64,000 bases of DNA, from positions 62,001 through 126,000 of the forward strand of contig NZ_QDDJ01000013.1 of NCBI RefSeq assembly GCF_003121625.1, given 5' to 3'. This stretch comes from Ornithinimicrobium cavernae (GTDB taxonomy: Bacteria; Actinomycetota; Actinomycetes; Actinomycetales; Dermatophilaceae). The notes below the pieces were generated by a model, which saw nothing but the letters and a program-made list of their open reading frames with translations, was not told where the DNA came from and ran no database searches. Position numbers and translations under genes: made by a program. Within the stretch, counting starts at the first letter, position 1, and each line of letters opens with the position of its first letter. Shown here piece after piece: positions 17,017 through 26,100 of this stretch.

Positions 17017-18656
17017 ATCCTCTCCGGGGCGTTGACGCCGAGCAGGCCCAGACCGTTGGCCAGCACCTGGCGGGTCGCGTCGTTGAGCCACAACCGGGTC
17101 CGGTGCAGGTCGGTGATCTCCTCGTGCTCGTCCACGGGGCGGACGCGGCACTCGTCGTACCACTTGTGGAAGGAGCCGGCCAACGACTCCAGGTAACGGG
17201 CGACGCGGTGCGGCTCCCGCAGGGTGGCCGCCTGGGCCACCACGCGCGGGAAGTCACCGAGCGCGGCCAGGAGCGTCGCCTCGGTCTCGTGCGTCAGCAG
17301 GGCGGGGTCGAACCCGTCGTCCCGGGAGACACCGTCCTCGCCGGCCAGGCGGGCCACGTTGCAGGTGCGCGCGTGGGCGTACTGCACGTAGAAGACCGGG
17401 TTGTCGTTGCTCCGCCTGCGTAGCTCCTCGCCGTCCAGGTCCAGCGGCGAGTCGGCGGGGTAGCGCGCCAGGGAGTAGCGCAGCGGGTCGGACCCGATCC
17501 ACTCCAGCAGGTCCGTGAGGTAGATCGCGTTGCCGCGGCGCTTGCCCATGCGCGCTCCGGCGATGGTGATCAGCTGACCGATGAGGACCTCGATGTTGAC
17601 CTCAGGGTCGTCCCCGGCTCCCGCGGCGATGGCCTTGAGGCGGCCGATGTAGCCGTGGTGGTCGGCGCCGAGCAGGTAGATCTTCTCCGGGAAGCCGCGG
17701 TCCTTCTTGTTCAGGTAGTAGGCGGCGTCGGAGGCGAAGTAGGTCGGCACGCCGTTGGCCCGGATCAGCACCCGGTCGCGGTCGTCACCGAAGTCGGTGG
17801 TGCGCAGCCAGACGGCGCCGTCCTGGTCATACACGTGCCCCTGCTCACGGAGCCGCTCCACAGCCTGCTCGACGGCACCCTCGTGCAGGCTCCGCTCGGA
17901 GAACCAGACGTCGAAGTGCACGTTGAAGGTGTCCAGCGTCTCCTGCATCTGCGCGAGCTGGAGGCGGTAGCCCACCTCCCGCGCCACCTCGACCTGCTCC
18001 TCCTCCGGGAGCTCCAGCAGGTCGGGACGCTCGGCGAGCACGCCCTTGGCGAGCTGGTCGACATACTCGCCGGGATAGCCGCCCTCGGGCACCTCCTGGC
18101 CCGTGGCCCGCGCCATGATCGAGGCGCCGAACAGGTCCATCTGGTTGCCGGCGTCGTTCGTGTAGTGCTCCGCGGTGACCTCGGCGCCGGAGGCGGTCAG
18201 CAGCCGGTGGATCGCGTCGCCCAGGGCCGCCCAGCGGGTGTGGCCGATGTGCAGGGGGCCGGTCGGGTTGGCCGAGACGAACTCGAGGTTGATCACGTGC
18301 CCGGCCAGGGTCTGGTTGGTGCCGTAGGACTCCCCTGCGCCGACGATGCTCCGGGCCAGCTCACCGGCGCTCGCGGCGTCCAGGGTGATGTTGAGGAACC
18401 CGGGGCCGGCCACGTCCACCGCAGCGATGCCCTCGACCGCGCCGAGCCGTGCGGCGAGGCTGCTGGCCAGGTCGCGCGGGGGGACGCCGGCCTGCTTGGC
18501 GAGCTGGAGGGCGATGTTGGTCGACCAGTCACCGTGGTCGCGCCCCCGGGGTCGCTCGACACGCACCTCGCGGGGAACCTCGACGGTGAAGTCACCGGCG
18601 GTGACGGCCTGGTCGAGGGCTGCGGTGATGGCTTCGGCGAGTTGCTCTGGGGTCAC
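17013..18656 (-). CDS. argS: Arginyl-tRNA synthetase
   Basis: A class I synthetase of 547 residues. It has the N-terminal Add-1 domain, the HIGH motif as PTGPLHIGHTRWAALGD, and a degenerate KMSK segment GARMGKRRGNAIYL, as is common in ArgRS. The C-terminal anticodon-binding helical domain is complete. The GTG start at 18656 follows TAGACT (18664-18669, minus strand) by 7 bases, suggesting a leaderless mRNA. A tRNA-Arg gene lies just beyond it on the opposite strand. Confidence 0.96.
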   Translation of the reverse strand: MTPEQLAEAITAALDQAVTAGDFTVEVPREVRVERPRGRDHGDWSTNIALQLAKQAGVPPRDLASSLAARLGAVEGIAAVDVAGPGFLNITLDAASAGELARSIVGAGESYGTNQTLAGHVINLEFVSANPTGPLHIGHTRWAALGDAIHRLLTASGAEVTAEHYTNDAGNQMDLFGASIMARATGQEVPEGGYPGEYVDQLAKGVLAERPDLLELPEEEQVEVAREVGYRLQLAQMQETLDTFNVHFDVWFSERSLHEGAVEQAVERLREQGHVYDQDGAVWLRTTDFGDDRDRVLIRANGVPTYFASDAAYYLNKKDRGFPEKIYLLGADHHGYIGRLKAIAAGAGDDPEVNIEVLIGQLITIAGARMGKRRGNAIYLTDLLEWIGSDPLRYSLARYPADSPLDLDGEELRRRSNDNPVFYVQYAHARTCNVARLAGEDGVSRDDGFDPALLTHETEATLLAALGDFPRVVAQAATLREPHRVARYLESLAGSFHKWYDECRVRPVDEHEEITDLHRTRLWLNDATRQVLANGLGLLGVNAPERM

Positions 18657-18797
18657 CCCGTCGAGTCTAGTTGCGTCCCGGAGCGGTCGACGACGCCGTA
18701 TGCCGTCACTCGCCACTCCCTGTCCGAGACCGACGCGGGGCCCGACCGCGCTGCGTGCCGGAGCACCCCCGTGAGGCTGGTAATCTGTGACGCTGTT

Positions 18798-18869
18798 GCC
18801 CCCGTAGCTCAGGGGATAGAGCACCGCCCTCCGGAGGCGGGAGCGCAGGTTCGAATCCTGCCGGGGGCG
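18798..18869 (+). tRNA. tRNA-Arg(CCG)
   Basis: A full cloverleaf can be drawn. Acceptor GCCCCCG pairs with CGGGGGC; the D arm is GCTC/GAGC; the anticodon arm CCGCC-CTCCGGA-GGCGG puts CCG at positions 34-36; the T arm is GCAGG-TTCGAAT-CCTGC; the discriminator is G. CCA is not encoded (GCA follows). It decodes CGG arginine codons. Confidence 0.96.
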
Positions 18870-18874
18870 CAACT

Positions 18875-18934
18875 GTGATGTCTCACGACATCACGGACGG
18901 CCGAACCCAATACCCGTGGGTTCGGCCGTCCGTG
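18875..18934. terminator. Double hairpin terminator after tRNA-Arg
   Basis: A 17-bp perfect stem (18892-18908 with 18918-18934, 9-base loop) separates the tRNA from the convergent alcohol dehydrogenase gene. A second perfect hairpin GTGATGTC-TCAC-GACATCAC (18875-18894) overlaps its first three bases, so the two cannot be fully formed together. Confidence 0.9.
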
Positions 18935-18964
18935 GTTTCAGTGGACGGGCACCGTCGTGGGGGG

Positions 18965-20005
18965 TCAGCCCAGGGTGCTGGTGTCGATGACGAAGCGGTA
19001 GCGGACGTCGGAGGCCAGGACACGCTCGTAGGCCTCGTTGATCCGGTCAGCGGGGATGACCTCGACCTCGGCGCCGAGGCGGTGCTCGGCACAGAAGTCG
19101 AGCATCTCCTGCGTCAGGGCGATGCCGCCGATCATGGAGCCGGCGAAGGAGCGGCGGCCCCCGATCAGGGACATCACGTGCAGGTCCAGGGGGTCGGCGG
19201 GTGCGCCGACGTTGACCAGCGTGCCGTCGACGGCGAGCAGGCCGAGGTAGACGTCGAGGTCGATACGGGCGCTGACGGTGTTGAGGACGAGGTCGAAGGT
19301 GCCGGCGAGCTGGTCGAACGTGCCCGGGTCACTCGTGGCGTGGTAGTGCTCGGCACCGAGGCGCAGTCCGTCCTCCTGCTTCTTCAGCGACTGCGACAGG
19401 ACGGTGACCTCGGCGCCTAGGGCACGGGCGATCTGCACCGCCATGTGGCCGAGGCCCCCAAGGCCGACGACGGCGATCTTCCTACCGGGCCCGGCGCCCC
19501 AGCGACGCAGCGGCGCGTAGGTGGTGATCCCGGCGCAGAGCAGGGGCGCGGCCGAGGCGGGGTCGATGCCCTCGGGCACGGAGAGCACGAAGTCGGCGTC
19601 CACGACGACGTGGGTGGAGTACCCGCCCTGCGTCGTGGTGCCGTCGCGATCGGGGCCCGCGTAGGTCGGCACCATGCCCTCCGTGCAGTACTGCTCGTCC
19701 CCGTTACGGCAGTTGGTGCACTCGCGGCAGGAGTTCACCATGCACCCGACACCGACACGGTCACCGACCTGATGGCGGACGACGTCCCGCCCGACCTCCT
19801 GCACGACGCCGACGATCTCGTGGCCGGGGACGACGGGGAAGGGTTGGGGGCCCCAGTCACCGTTGACGGTGTGGATGTCGGAATGGCAGATGCCGGCGTA
19901 CTGGATCTGGATGAGGACGTCGCGGGGTCCGACCTCACGGCGGTCGACGGTGGTGAGGACCAGGGGCTGGTCGGCGGCGGGTGCGGCGTAGGCGTTGACA
20001 CGCAT
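18965..20005 (-). CDS. Zinc-dependent NAD(P) alcohol dehydrogenase (cinnamyl/YahK-type MDR)
   Basis: A 346-residue medium-chain dehydrogenase that interconverts alcohols and aldehydes. Catalytic zinc ligands are Cys40 in AGICHSDIH and His62-Glu63 in PGHEIVG. The structural zinc is held by Cys93, Cys96, Cys99 and Cys107. The nucleotide site is [18 protein letters not shown] at 20005 has GAAGGAAACC upstream. It lies 153 bases downstream of a MerR gene on the same strand. A palindrome GCACCGT-C-ACGGTGC (20079-20093) in this gap may be an operator. Confidence 0.93.
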   Translation of the reverse strand: MRVNAYAAPAADQPLVLTTVDRREVGPRDVLIQIQYAGICHSDIHTVNGDWGPQPFPVVPGHEIVGVVQEVGRDVVRHQVGDRVGVGCMVNSCRECTNCRNGDEQYCTEGMVPTYAGPDRDGTTTQGGYSTHVVVDADFVLSVPEGIDPASAAPLLCAGITTYAPLRRWGAGPGRKIAVVGLGGLGHMAVQIARALGAEVTVLSQSLKKQEDGLRLGAEHYHATSDPGTFDQLAGTFDLVLNTVSARIDLDVYLGLLAVDGTLVNVGAPADPLDLHVMSLIGGRRSFAGSMIGGIALTQEMLDFCAEHRLGAEVEVIPADRINEAYERVLASDVRYRFVIDTSTLG

Positions 20006-20158
20006 GGTGGTTTCCTTCGTTGGTCGGGTAGTGCAGGGACGGGTGGAGCCAGGTCAGCGGACACCATCGGGGTATGGCGCACCGTCACGGTGCACGGGTG
20101 CCGCTGTGGGCGCAGAGCTCCCGGTCGGTGGACGACCTGGGATCCGCGGTGGTCCGGT

Positions 20159-20617
20159 CTACGGCTTCTCGGTGCGGGTGAGCTCGGCCGCCAATGTCGC
20201 GGCCTCGTCCGACAGCTCCTGGGCGCGCACCGTGTCGCCCGCTCCGGCCGCCTGCCAGTAGTCGATCTTCAGGCGCACGTAGCGGTGCCGCAGCGCGATG
20301 CGCTCCGCCTCCCGGGCCAGGCGGCGCTCCTGCTGCGCCAGCAGCTGGATCTGCTCCTGGGCGGCAGCGGCACCCAACTGCCCGTTGGCCACGTGCGTGC
20401 GCATGTCGGCCACGGACATCCCGGTGGCGGCCAGGCACGCCACCCACATCAGTTGGTCCAGGTCGTTCTCGTCATAGACCCGGTGGCCGCTGCTCTCGCC
20501 GCGCCTGACGGGACCGATGACGCCGATCGTCTCGTAGTAGCGCAGCGTGCTGGCCGGCAGTCCGGTCAGCGCGGCTGCCTCCTTGATGGTGTAGGTGTGC
20601 CTGGTGGTTGCGCTCAC
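20159..20617 (-). CDS. MerR-family transcriptional regulator
   Basis: A 152-residue regulator. TYTIKEAAALTGLPASTLRYYETIGVIGPVRR is the MerR winged HTH; a long dimerisation helix follows (about 80-140). There is no cysteine cluster for metal binding, so an organic or redox signal is more likely. The GTG start at 20617 lies 7 bases after TAGCGT. It precedes the alcohol dehydrogenase gene and probably controls it, by analogy with AdhR/NmlR-type MerR proteins. Confidence 0.92.
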   Translation of the reverse strand: MSATTRHTYTIKEAAALTGLPASTLRYYETIGVIGPVRRGESSGHRVYDENDLDQLMWVACLAATGMSVADMRTHVANGQLGAAAAQEQIQLLAQQERRLAREAERIALRHRYVRLKIDYWQAAGAGDTVRAQELSDEAATLAAELTRTEKP

Positions 20618-20624
20618 TCCACTG

Positions 20625-20654
20625 ACGCTAGGAACTTCGAGCACTTGAAGTCAA
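20625..20654 (-). promoter_or_regulatory. MerR-type promoter with operator in the spacer
   Basis: On the minus strand TTGACT (20649-20654), an 18-bp spacer, then TAGCGT (20625-20630). An inverted repeat ACTTC/GAAGT (20634-20638, 20647-20651) sits in the spacer, the usual place for MerR-family operators. The regulator gene starts 7 bases after the -10. Confidence 0.78.
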
Positions 20655-20817
20655 CGGGACGGCTCGGGCCACGGTCGCAGCGGCGCCCGGTCCGGCCCCG
20701 GGTCAGCGGCACCCGTGCCCTGATGGCATAGGGGGCCGTGCGACCTGCAGGTATGCACTCCCAGGGCTAGCGTGGCTAGCGACGGTTGCTCGACACCGCA
20801 CGGAAAGGGGCACCCTC

Positions 20818-20973
20818 GTGATCATCCTGGGCATCATCCTGCTGATCCTCGGCGCAGTTCTGGACATCTCCATCCTCTGGACGATCGGGATCATCCTCGT
20901 CGTCGTCGGCGCCGTCCTGTGGATCCTTGGCTCCGTGGGCCGCGCCGTGGGAGGCCGACGCCACTACTGGTAG
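20818..20973 (+). CDS. DUF6131-like small membrane protein
   Basis: A 51-residue protein with two hydrophobic helices (about 2-15 and 20-37) and the C-terminal signature GSVGRAVGGRRHYW, which recalls the actinobacterial DUF6131 family of unknown function. The GTG start at 20818 has AAAGGGG 7 bases upstream. GGCTAGCGTG at 20765, also found before the 24-residue peptide gene, contains a TANNNT box. Confidence 0.8.
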   Translation: MIILGIILLILGAVLDISILWTIGIILVVVGAVLWILGSVGRAVGGRRHYW

Positions 20974-21131
20974 GCGCCACAAGCCGCCCTTCTCCACCCG
21001 GTGACCGACGAGGAGCTGCCCTCTCCGCGCAGAATCTCCCCCACAATGGGGATGCGCCCGGCGTGCCGATCATGGTGGGCTGTATCCCGACGGGTCACGG
21101 GGGCCCGTTCATCACGCAAAGGGGATGAGGC

Positions 21132-22181
21132 ATGTCCGTGCCCGCAGCCGCGCAGCGCGCCGTCGGTCCGTCCGAGGCCGCGATCGTCGTCCAGGACCTC
21201 AGCAAGAAGTTCGGCGACTTCGTGGCCGTGGACAACCTGTCGTTCGAGGTCTCGCCCGGCCGGATCACCGGTTTCCTCGGTCCCAACGGCGCCGGCAAGA
21301 CCACGACCCTGCGTATGCTGCTGGGCCTGGTCCGTCCCTCTGCCGGGACCGGGCTGATCGACGGGGTGACCTACGCACAGCTGGACCGCCCGCTCCAGAC
21401 GGTCGGCGCCGCACTCGAGGCCACCAACTTCCATCCCGGCCGCAGCGGCCGCGACCACCTCCGGGTGCTGGCCGCGACCCACGGCATACCGGACAGCCGC
21501 GTCGACGAGCTGCTCGCGCTGGTCGGCATCCCGGCGGCTGCCCGCAAGAAGGCCGGCGGCTACTCGATGGGCATGCGCCAGCGGCTCGGTCTGGCGGCGG
21601 CCCTCCTGGGTGATCCGCACGTCCTGATCCTCGACGAGCCCTCCAACGGCCTCGACCCCGAGGGCATCCGCTGGCTGCGCGGCTTCCTGCGGCACCTAGC
21701 CAGCCAGGGCAAGACCATCCTCATCTCCTCGCACCTGCTGAGCGAGGTGGAGCAGACGGTCGACGACGTCGTCATCATCGCCAACGGACAGCTGGTGCGG
21801 CAGGGCACCATCGACGAGCTGCACGGGGAGGCCACCACCCTGGTCCGCACCAGCGGCTCCCGTGCGCTGATCGGCGCCCTGCGGGGCGCAGGACTCGAGG
21901 CGGGGGACGAGCCGGCGCAGGGCCCCGGAGCGGTCCGGGTCGTCACCGGCGACCTCGCCCAGGTCGGTGATCTCGCCCTCGCCGCCGGCGTGCCGGTCCA
22001 CGAGCTGCGGGTGCTGCGCACCGACCTGGAGCGCCTGTACTTCCAGCTGACCGAGTCACCGGAGAACCGCAACCGCAACCTGGACACCGGGGCCGCGGAA
22101 CCGCCACCCGAGCCGCCGGTCGGGCCACCGCCGGTCGCCGCGACCCCTGACCGCACCGGACCGGAGGAGACCGACCGATGA
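21132..22181 (+). CDS. ABC transporter ATP-binding protein
   Basis: A 349-residue ABC ATPase. Walker A GPNGAGKTT (50-58), signature YSMGMRQRLGLA (about 145-156), Walker B VLILDEPSNGLDPEG with Glu170, and switch His202 in SSHLLSE are intact. A C-terminal extension ends in a Pro-rich tail (about 325-349). The spread of motifs fits the CcmA/DrrA-like exporter group. The ATG follows GGGGATGAGGC. Its stop overlaps the permease start (ATGA). The substrate is unknown. Confidence 0.93.
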   Translation: MSVPAAAQRAVGPSEAAIVVQDLSKKFGDFVAVDNLSFEVSPGRITGFLGPNGAGKTTTLRMLLGLVRPSAGTGLIDGVTYAQLDRPLQTVGAALEATNFHPGRSGRDHLRVLAATHGIPDSRVDELLALVGIPAAARKKAGGYSMGMRQRLGLAAALLGDPHVLILDEPSNGLDPEGIRWLRGFLRHLASQGKTILISSHLLSEVEQTVDDVVIIANGQLVRQGTIDELHGEATTLVRTSGSRALIGALRGAGLEAGDEPAQGPGAVRVVTGDLAQVGDLALAAGVPVHELRVLRTDLERLYFQLTESPENRNRNLDTGAAEPPPEPPVGPPPVAATPDRTGPEETDR

Positions 22182-23017
22182 GCCATCTCGTCCGTTCCGA
22201 GCTGCGCAAGTACTTCTCCACCCGGATGTGGTGGGGCATGGCACTGTCCATGTTCCTCATCGGCGCCGTCTTCGCGGCCTTCACGGGAGGCTTCACGCTC
22301 TACGGCGAGCTCCCCGCCGGCTCGGGCGACACCATGATCAAGCTCGCCGACGTCCTGCCCGAGCTCACTGCCGCCCGGATGATCTACGCCGGCGGCATCC
22401 AGTTCGCCTACATGCTGGCCCTGGTCATCGGAGTGCTGAGCATGGGGCAGGAGTTCCGGCACAAGACCGTCTCGGGCACGTTCCTCGCCGGTCCGCGCAG
22501 GCACCAGGTGGTGTTCGCCAAGGTCATCGGCCTGCTCGTCATCATCGTCGTCAACGCGGTCGCGCACATCGCCGGCGCCGTCCTCGGCGGCGGGATCCTG
22601 CTGACGACCGCGGGGATGTCGGTCATCCCGGACACGGCCGGCCTGCTGCAGACCTTCGCCCTGATGCTCCTCATCCTGGTCGTGTGGGGTCTGATCGGCC
22701 TGGGTCTGGGTGTGCTGCTGACCAACCAGGTGGCGGCCCTGTTCCTCGGCATCGCCTTCACCCTCATCGTGGAGCCCCTCATCGCCTTCGGCCTCACCTT
22801 CGTCGACGGGGGCGAGGCCTTCGCGAAGTTCTTCCCGAGCCAGGCGGCGACAGCGACCCTGTCCCTCTTCTCGGGGGTGGATGACGCCGTCGCCGAGATG
22901 ATGGGTGCTGCCGGGGAGCAGCTCACGTGGTGGACCGGGGCCCTGACCCTGCTGGTGTATGCCGCGATCATGACCCTGATCGGGCTGTGGCTGACCCGCC
23001 GCCGGGACATCGTCTGA
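22178..23017 (+). CDS. ABC transporter permease (ABC-2 type)
   Basis: A 279-residue membrane protein with six predicted spans and no ATPase motifs. It is the partner of the upstream ATPase, to which it is translationally coupled. It begins MSHLVRSELRKYFSTRMWWGM, the common start of ABC-2 permeases (short basic helix, then the first span), and ends with LTRRRDIV. The substrate is unknown. Confidence 0.9.
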   Translation: MSHLVRSELRKYFSTRMWWGMALSMFLIGAVFAAFTGGFTLYGELPAGSGDTMIKLADVLPELTAARMIYAGGIQFAYMLALVIGVLSMGQEFRHKTVSGTFLAGPRRHQVVFAKVIGLLVIIVVNAVAHIAGAVLGGGILLTTAGMSVIPDTAGLLQTFALMLLILVVWGLIGLGLGVLLTNQVAALFLGIAFTLIVEPLIAFGLTFVDGGEAFAKFFPSQAATATLSLFSGVDDAVAEMMGAAGEQLTWWTGALTLLVYAAIMTLIGLWLTRRRDIV

Positions 23018-23021
23018 CCTT

Positions 23022-23050
23022 TCCGACGACCTGCGTGAGCCGTCATCGGA
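23022..23050 (+). terminator. Hairpin after the ABC permease gene
   Basis: TCCGACGAC (23022-23030) pairs with GTCATCGGA (23042-23050) with one mismatch. Confidence 0.5.
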
Positions 23051-23145
23051 CCCGCGGGGGCTGCTGCGCGCAAAGAGGCTGATCAAGGATAGGCTTGCCG
23101 GGCACCAGTTCGGCCAACTACCTGTGAGAAAGAGGCGCGCACGCC

Positions 23146-26100
23146 GTGGCGAACCAGTCCCCCAGCAGCGACAACCCCCTGGCAGACTTCGGGGCCAACG
23201 AGTGGCTCGTGGAGGACATGCGCGAGCGCTATCTTGCGGACCCGGCGTCCGTCGACGTCGCCTGGCGTGAGTTCTTTGCCGGACAGGACGGCGGCGCGCC
23301 CACCGAGTCGATGACCAGGGAGAAGGTCGCCGACGGCCCGGTCGGCGAGCAGCGGGCCTCCACGAACGCCGCGGCCCCGGCCGCCCCGGCCGCGGCAACC
23401 CCAGCGGCGGGCACCACGCAGGTGGAGCGCAAGCCCGCGGCCAAGCCGTCGGAGCAGGCCCCCGCGGCCACGCCGCCGGAGCCGGCCACGCCAGAGAAGC
23501 CGTCGGAGCCGAAGGCAGAGACGAACGGCAGCGCCCCGACGCCGCGCGACGCGCCGGCCCGCCGGTCGACCAAGCCGCAGTCCGAGTCCCAGGTGACCAA
23601 GCTGCGCGGTGCGACGGCCCGGACGGTCGTCAACATGGAGCAGAGCCTGACCGTGCCCACGGCCACCAGCCTGCGGGCCATCCCGGCCAAGCTGCTCATC
23701 GACAACCGCATCGTGATCAACAACCACCTGGCCCGCAGCCGGGGCGGCAAGGTGTCCTTCACCCACCTCATCGGCTACGCCATGGTCAAGGCGCTCCAGG
23801 CGATGCCGGAGATGAACAACAGCTACACCGAGGAGGACGGCAAGCCGCACCTCATCGAGCCCGCGCACGTCAACTTCGGACTGGCCATCGACGTGCCCAA
23901 GTCCGACGGGACCCGGCAGCTCCTGGTGCCCAACATCAAGAGCGCCGAGGAGATGGACTTCGCCAACTTCTGGGGCGCCTACGAGGACCTGGTCCGCAAG
24001 GCCCGCGACGGCAAGCTGGGCATCGAGGACTTCCAGGGCACCACGATCTCGCTGACCAACCCCGGCGGGATCGGCACCGTCTCCTCGGTGCCGCGCCTGA
24101 TGCCGGGCCAGGGCACGATCATCGGTGTCGGAACCCTGGACTACCCGGCCGAGTGGCAGGGCTCCAGCCCCGAGGCGATCGCGCGGGCGGCGGTCAGCAA
24201 GGTGCTGACGCTCACCTCGACCTACGACCACCGGATCATCCAGGGCGCCCAGTCCGGCGAGTTCCTGCGGGTGCTGCACCAGCTCCTGCTGGGGGCCGAC
24301 GGGTTCTACGACGAGATCTTCACCGGCCTGCGGATCCCCTACGAGCCGGTCCGCTGGGCTCCCGACATCACCGCCAGCCACGACGACGACGTCTCGAAGG
24401 CCACCCGCGTCCAGGAGCTCATCCGGGCCTACCGGGTGCGCGGTCACCTGATGGCCGACACCGACCCGCTGGAGTACCGCCAGCGCCGGCACTACGACCT
24501 GGACATCACCAACCACGGCCTGACGCTGTGGGACCTGGAGCGCAGCTTCCCCACCGGTGGCTTCGGCGGCTCGGCGCGGCTCACCCTCCGCAAGATCCTG
24601 GGCATCCTGCGCGACTCCTACTGCCGCACGGTCGGCATCGAGTACATGCACATCCAGGACCCCGAGCAGCGCCAGTGGATCCAGCAGCGCGTGGAGGTCC
24701 CCTACGAGAAGGTCTCCGCCGACGAGCAGCTGCGGATCCTGCGCCGACTCAACGCTGCGGAGGCGTTCGAGACCTTCCTGCAGACCAAGTTCGTGGGTCA
24801 GAAGCGGTTCAGCCTCGAGGGTGGCGAGTCCGTCATCGCGCTGCTGGACCGGATCCTCACCGAGTCCGCCAACGACGGCATGGACGAGGTCTGCATCGGT
24901 ATGCCGCACCGCGGCCGGCTCAATGTGCTCGCCAACCTGGCGGGCAAGTCCTACGGGCAGATCTTCCGCGAGTTCGAGGGCAAGCAGGACCCCGGCTCCG
25001 TGCAGGGCTCCGGTGACGTGAAGTACCACCTCGGCACCGAGGGCGAGTTCATCACCGAGGACGGCCGGACCACCCAGGTCTACCTCGCGGCGAACCCCTC
25101 GCACCTGGAGGCCGTCAACCCGGTGCTCGAGGGCATCGTCCGCGCCAAGCAGGACCGTCTCGACCTGGCCGGAGAGTCCTTCACGGTGCTGCCGGTGCTG
25201 CTGCACGGTGACGCGGCGTTCGCCGGGCAGGGCGTGGTCGCCGAGACGCTGAACCTGTCCCAGCTGCGCGGCTACCGCACGGGCGGCACGATCCACGTGG
25301 TGATCAACAACCAGGTCGGGTTCACCACCAGCCCGGAGCAGTCCCGCTCCTCGGTCTACTGCAGCGACGTCGCCCGCATGGTCCAGGCACCGGTGTTCCA
25401 CGTGAACGGCGACGACCCGGAGGCCTGCGTCCGCGTCGCCGAGCTGGCCTACGAGTACCGTCAGCGGTTCAACAAGGACGTCGTCATCGACCTGGTCTGC
25501 TACCGCCGGCGGGGCCACAACGAGGGTGATGACCCCTCGATGACCCAGCCGCTCATGTACGACCTGATCGAGAACAAGCGCTCCGTGCGCAAGCTCTACA
25601 CCGAGTCCCTCGTCGGTCGCGGCGACATCACCATCGACGACGCCGAGACGGCGCTGCGCGACTACCAGCGCCAGCTCGAGCAGGTGTTCACCGACACCAA
25701 GGCGGCCCTCAAGGGCGAGGACGGCACCAGCGGGCAGCTGGACCGGCCCCGCTCCCAGGACGAGGACGAGCGGGCCCCGATCAAGGCACACCAGACCCGG
25801 ATCTCCAAGGAGGTCGTGGAGGCCATCGGCGATGCGTTCGCCAACCCGCCCGAGGGCTTCACCATCCACCCCAAGCTGGCCCAGCTCATGGAGCGCCGCC
25901 AGCAGATGACCCGCGAGGGCGGCATCGACTGGGCGATGGGTGAGCTGCTGGCGATCGGCTCGCTGCTGGTCGAGGGCACTCCGGTGCGCTTCTCCGGTCA
26001 GGACACCCGGCGCGGGACGTTCGTCCAGCGCCACGCGGTCCTCACCGACAAGACCAACGCCAACGAGTGGAACCCGCTGCTGCACCTGTCCGAGGACCAG

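Noticed and set aside
18798-18934. tRNA-Arg as an integration site for a mobile element
   Set aside because: No integrase and no duplicated tRNA 3' end in the window; the genes after it are ordinary.
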